Assembly (NCBI GenBank): GCA_947174975.1
Contig: CAMWLA010000062.1
Location: 1-6,864, forward strand
Source of the DNA: an uncultured Clostridia bacterium
GTDB lineage: Bacteria > Bacillota > Clostridia > Christensenellales > Borkfalkiaceae
Length of the DNA: 6,864 nt
Direction of reading: 5' to 3'
Shown here one piece after another: positions 6,165-6,864 of the stretch. Made by a program: the position numbers and the translations under genes. Position 1 is the first letter of the stretch. Each line of letters starts with the position of its first letter. The notes beneath the pieces were generated by a model that was given only the letters and a program-made list of their open reading frames with translations, was not told where the DNA came from and searched no databases.

Positions 6165-6539
6165 TTAAAAACGGTGAACGGTTGAAATATGCGAAATCCC
6201 CATAAAAAACTTTGAAAGCATAGTGAAAGTCTGGTTAGTTTCGTATTCCCCCAAAATTCCTTTAAACTCTCCGTTTTCATACGTTATGTCGAACGCCTCG
6301 CAAATGCTCTTGATTTTGTCGGCGTAGTCTTCTGGGTTGACGCCGAAATTTTCAAGATAATTTATGGTATTGCCGTTGTCCGTTATTGTGAACAGTCCCG
6401 CCTCGTCCTCGCTTATAAATAACGGCGAAATCTGGCTGTCGTTTAAGAATTTGAACGGAAACGCGATTTCGTAGCCGTCACCGCGCTCCGCATATCTGAT
6501 TTTTTCGTTGAATTCTTGTAAAAATTTTTTAATATCCAT
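6165..6539 (-). CDS. DUF1828-like protein, copy B
   Basis: This 124-residue soluble protein is a diverged paralogue of the one at 3520-3900. Copy B FPFKFLNDSQISPLFISEDE aligns with copy A TPHFFHIENDESIALRF. TITDNGNTINYL (51-62) aligns with VISDCGTTRDYL, then FGVNPEDYADKIKSICEAF with YINPDGSKYKEKLAAIKERF, and both have a C-terminal helix. Function is unknown. The start is set by the first ATG after the promoter; no ribosome-binding site precedes it and the predicted leader is about 3 nt. The permease ATG follows its stop by 2 nt, so the two are one operon, and this protein may matter for permease expression or activity (inference). Confidence 0.78.
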   Translation of the reverse strand: MDIKKFLQEFNEKIRYAERGDGYEIAFPFKFLNDSQISPLFISEDEAGLFTITDNGNTINYLENFGVNPEDYADKIKSICEAFDITYENGEFKGILGEYETNQTFTMLSKFFMGISHISTVHRF

Positions 6540-6548
6540 AGCAAAAAG

Positions 6549-6577
6549 ATATTACCAAAACCGCAGCCGTTTGTCAA
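6549..6577 (-). promoter_or_regulatory. Strong promoter of the DUF1828-like B/permease operon
   Basis: Minus-strand consensus TTGACA (6572-6577), 17-nt spacer, then TAATAT (6549-6554) with extended TG at 6556-6557. The predicted +1 is about 6542, only 3 nt before the ATG at 6539. The promoter lies wholly between the stop of the DUF6809-like gene and this operon, so the operon does not depend on readthrough. Confidence 0.8.
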
Positions 6578-6591
6578 CGCCATTACGCCTG

Positions 6592-6852
6592 TTAATTGCA
6601 GGCTTCTATGCCCAAAAGAATACCTATCTTTACTCCCTCGATAAAATGCTCGTCAGCAGTTTCTACTTCCAAATCGCCTTGCAATTTACACAGTGTTTCA
6701 AATTCTTCACGTTTTTCGGCGGTAAGCACGCTTTTAATTTCTTTATACAGTTTATTTACTTTTTCAAGAATTTTTGAGTATTCTTCACTCGTCTTATAAT
6801 TATCGCAATTTCCGCGTTCGCCGTAAAATATTTCTTTAATAATCGATTTCAT
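6592..6852 (-). CDS. DUF6809-like small protein
   Basis: This 86-residue, probably all-helical soluble protein begins MKSIIKEIFYGERG, continues with a charged amphipathic helix (about 22-60, rich in K and E) and ends with FIEGVKIGILLGIEA (70-84). This matches the pattern of the DUF6809 family of clostridial small proteins: an N-terminal I-x-E-I/L-Y-x-G, a central helical pair and a C-terminal F-x-x-G-x-x-x-G. Function is unknown. ATG at 6852 has a weak TAGG element 6 nt upstream; the promoter lies beyond the window. No convincing terminator follows: a 5-bp stem (6587-6591/6599-6603) around its stop codon has no T tract. Confidence 0.75.
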   Translation of the reverse strand: MKSIIKEIFYGERGNCDNYKTSEEYSKILEKVNKLYKEIKSVLTAEKREEFETLCKLQGDLEVETADEHFIEGVKIGILLGIEACN

Positions 6853-6864
6853 AATATACCTACC

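Noticed and set aside
6586..6604. Hairpin GCCTG/CAGGC around the stop of the DUF6809-like gene as a terminator
   Set aside because: Only 5 bp and no T tract on the minus strand.
3520..6852. Defence or toxin-antitoxin island built from the hydrolase, DUF1828-like and DUF6809-like genes
   Set aside because: The genes lie in opposite orientations with separate promoters and terminators, and no toxin, nuclease or transferase partner is visible.

Overview
The window looks like chromosomal DNA of a Clostridia-type Bacillota, probably an uncultured gut anaerobe. Evidence: strong AAGGAGG-type ribosome-binding sites, a TTG start, TTGACA/TATAAT-type promoters with extended -10 elements, compact intrinsic terminators, an Lsa/CplR-like ABC-F protein, a DUF6809-type small protein, and a lipoprotein pectate lyase with an acidic Pro/Asp/Lys/Glu linker. 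The genus cannot be named from this sequence. No tRNA, rRNA, CRISPR array, insertion sequence or phage structural gene is visible, and no stretch over 300 bases lacks a gene.

Layout. (1) 1-93 is a leader region with two AU-rich hairpins. The second is a textbook intrinsic terminator ending 14 nt before an ABC-F start codon, with a possible 10-codon upstream ORF running through it. (2) 94-1569 (+) encodes a twin-ATPase ABC-F protein of the ribosome-protection type. (3) A bidirectional terminator (1571-1610) separates it from a convergent secreted family 1 polysaccharide lyase lipoprotein (1607-3454, -), with TTG start, hexapeptide-repeat linker and its own promoter. (4) 3520-3900 (-) is a DUF1828-like protein. 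(5) A compact divergent promoter region (3901-3990) drives that gene and an ADP-ribosylglycohydrolase (3991-4833, +), whose predicted +1 falls on its ATG. (6) A terminator hairpin with the hydrolase stop codon in its loop (4818-4851) separates it from a convergent ArsB/NhaD-type permease (4855-6162, -). (7) The permease follows a second DUF1828-like gene (6165-6539, -) by 2 nt, and that gene has an excellent promoter almost directly at its ATG. (8) A DUF6809-like small gene (6592-6852, -) lies at the right edge.

How the genes work together. They do not form one pathway. The clearest functional unit is the DUF1828-like/permease pair, which looks translationally coupled. The other DUF1828-like gene lies upstream of the lyase in the same orientation, but the lyase has its own promoter. 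The most noteworthy points are the candidate antibiotic-responsive attenuator of the ABC-F gene, two genes that appear to be leaderless or nearly so, and the pair of diverged DUF1828-like paralogues about 2.3 kb apart. I saw no convincing new multi-gene system.
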